A stretch of 6,593 nucleotides of DNA, taken from positions 1 through 6,593 of the forward strand of contig CAMWWA010000076.1 of the NCBI GenBank assembly GCA_947177825.1, in the 5' to 3' direction. The notes below the pieces were generated by a model. That model saw nothing but the letters and a program-made list of their open reading frames with translations, was not told the DNA's origin and did not search any database. The position numbers were made by a program, and so were the translations under genes. Numbering within the stretch: the first letter of the stretch is position 1; every line of letters starts with the position of its first letter. Below are positions 5,847 through 6,593 of this stretch, in pieces. The stretch is from an uncultured Clostridia bacterium. GTDB taxonomy: Bacteria; Bacillota; Clostridia; Christensenellales; Borkfalkiaceae.

Positions 5847-5884
5847 CTTAAAGAAATTTAAGTTAGAGGTCTTTTTTCTTTTTT
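5836..5884 (+). terminator. riboswitch expression-platform terminator
   Basis: AAGACTTTTAACTTAAA (5836-5852), a GAAA tetraloop (5853-5856) and TTTAAGTTAGAGGTCTT (5857-5873) pair over 17 positions with two G-U pairs, followed by TTTTCTTTTTT. The 5' arm overlaps the 3' strand of aptamer P1 (5840-5846), the standard OFF conformation of a transcriptional riboswitch. It may also end read-through from the recX-birA-nnrE/D operon. Confidence 0.93.
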
Positions 5885-5913
5885 CCGTAACAAACTATAA
5901 TAGGAGTAATTTT

Positions 5914-6593
5914 ATGGCGTTTTTGTGGATTTTTCTTCTTCTGGTCGGTTTTGTCCTGCTTGTCAAGGGCGCGGATTTCTTTGTGGACGGCGCTTCGGGC
6001 ATAGCCGAAAAGCTTCACGTGTCAACTTTTATTATCGGTTTAACGGTAGTCGCGCTGGGCACCTCCGCACCGGAGGCGGCGGTTTCCATAATCGGCGGCA
6101 TCAAGACGGTTATGGGCGACCCCTCGGGCGCCGAGGTCATAATGGGCAACGTGCTGGGCAGCAATATGATAAATATTCTGCTCATACTCGGCATATCCGC
6201 GCTGGTGTGCAAGCTGCCCGTCGAAAAGAGCTCGCGCTATATCGAAATTCCTTTCCTTATATTGATAAGCCTGCTGTTTATTCTGCTTGGCGATTTGCAG
6301 GGCGGATACCAGTGGTACGACGGCTTGATTTTGGTCGCACTGTACGCAGGCTTTATGACCTATACGATTATAATGGCAAAGCGCACCAAGCAGCCCGTGC
6401 TTTTGGAAGAGAGCGCGGCTGACGCAACCGCAATAGCCGTTGCACCGCCCAGGGAGGGCTTCAGGGGCTTTATCGACAGGGTAAAGACCAAGTACGGCGA
6501 ACTCAAAGCCAAGGTTTGGTTCCTTATCATAATTACGATAGTGGGACTCGGTATGGTAGTGGGCGGCGCCCAGCTGGTCGTAGAGGGCGCAAC
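5914..6593 (+). CDS. CaCA-family cation exchanger (YrbG/CaxA type), Mn2+-riboswitch controlled (3' end outside window)
   Basis: 226 codons are visible and the frame is open at the window edge. The ATG at 5914 follows AGGAG (5902-5906) by seven bases. It is a polytopic inner-membrane protein of the Ca2+/cation antiporter superfamily, which exchanges a divalent cation for Na+ or H+. The first alpha repeat carries ALGTSAPE (47-54, ion-binding Glu54) and GNVLGSNMINILLILG (78-93, Asn79). A hydrophilic linker (about 156-200) leads to the second half, which begins with GGAQLVVEGA (217-226) as the window ends. The segment between the two alpha-1 motifs, KTVMGDPSGAEVIMG (64-78), appears several residues longer than the usual short turn. 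Automatic annotation would call it a calcium/sodium antiporter. Control by a Mn2+ riboswitch makes Mn2+ export the more likely physiological role; that step is inference. Confidence 0.93.
   Translation, partial: MAFLWIFLLLVGFVLLVKGADFFVDGASGIAEKLHVSTFIIGLTVVALGTSAPEAAVSIIGGIKTVMGDPSGAEVIMGNVLGSNMINILLILGISALVCKLPVEKSSRYIEIPFLILISLLFILLGDLQGGYQWYDGLILVALYAGFMTYTIIMAKRTKQPVLLEESAADATAIAVAPPREGFRGFIDRVKTKYGELKAKVWFLIIITIVGLGMVVGGAQLVVEGA

Overview
The window looks like chromosomal DNA from a Gram-positive, Firmicutes-type bacterium, most likely an uncultured gut-type member of the Clostridia. The evidence is sigma-A-like promoters with 17-bp spacers, AGGAG-type ribosome binding sites, a classical intrinsic-terminator Mn2+ riboswitch, a BspA-like leucine-rich-repeat lipoprotein and a lone class I biotin ligase. 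The taxonomic placement is inference. There are no insertion sequences, tRNA or rRNA genes, CRISPR arrays or phage genes.

Layout. (1) Positions 1-1605, minus strand: 5' part (535 codons) of a BspA-like LRR surface lipoprotein, more AT-rich than the genes to its right. (2) Positions 1606-1880: an intergenic stretch holding its own consensus-like promoter, a rod-shaped structured RNA of about 145-190 nt, and an intrinsic terminator just ahead of the lipoprotein start. This is the least explained and most interesting part of the window; it may be a 6S-like RNA or an orphan regulatory leader. (3) Positions 1881-2903, minus: branched-chain amino acid aminotransferase (ilvE). (4) Positions 2946-3007: back-to-back divergent promoters, one for ilvE and one for the rightward operon; the rightward -10 box lies so close to the recX start that the mRNA is predicted to be leaderless. 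(5) Positions 3016-5730, plus: an overlapping three-gene unit, recX - birA - nnrE/nnrD fusion (RecA regulator, biotin protein ligase, NAD(P)H-hydrate repair enzyme). (6) Positions 5719-5884, plus: a promoter, a yybP-ykoY Mn2+ riboswitch aptamer and its terminator. (7) Positions 5914-6593, plus: 5' part of a CaCA-family cation exchanger (YrbG/CaxA type) controlled by that riboswitch, hence a predicted Mn2+ (or Ca2+/Mn2+) exporter.

The protein-coding genes are mostly housekeeping: amino-acid metabolism, recombination control, cofactor attachment, metabolite repair and metal homeostasis. The regulatory RNA content is the unusual part. One textbook Mn2+ riboswitch and one unassigned structured RNA sit within 4.2 kb of each other, each followed by a terminator that separates it from a gene for an envelope protein.
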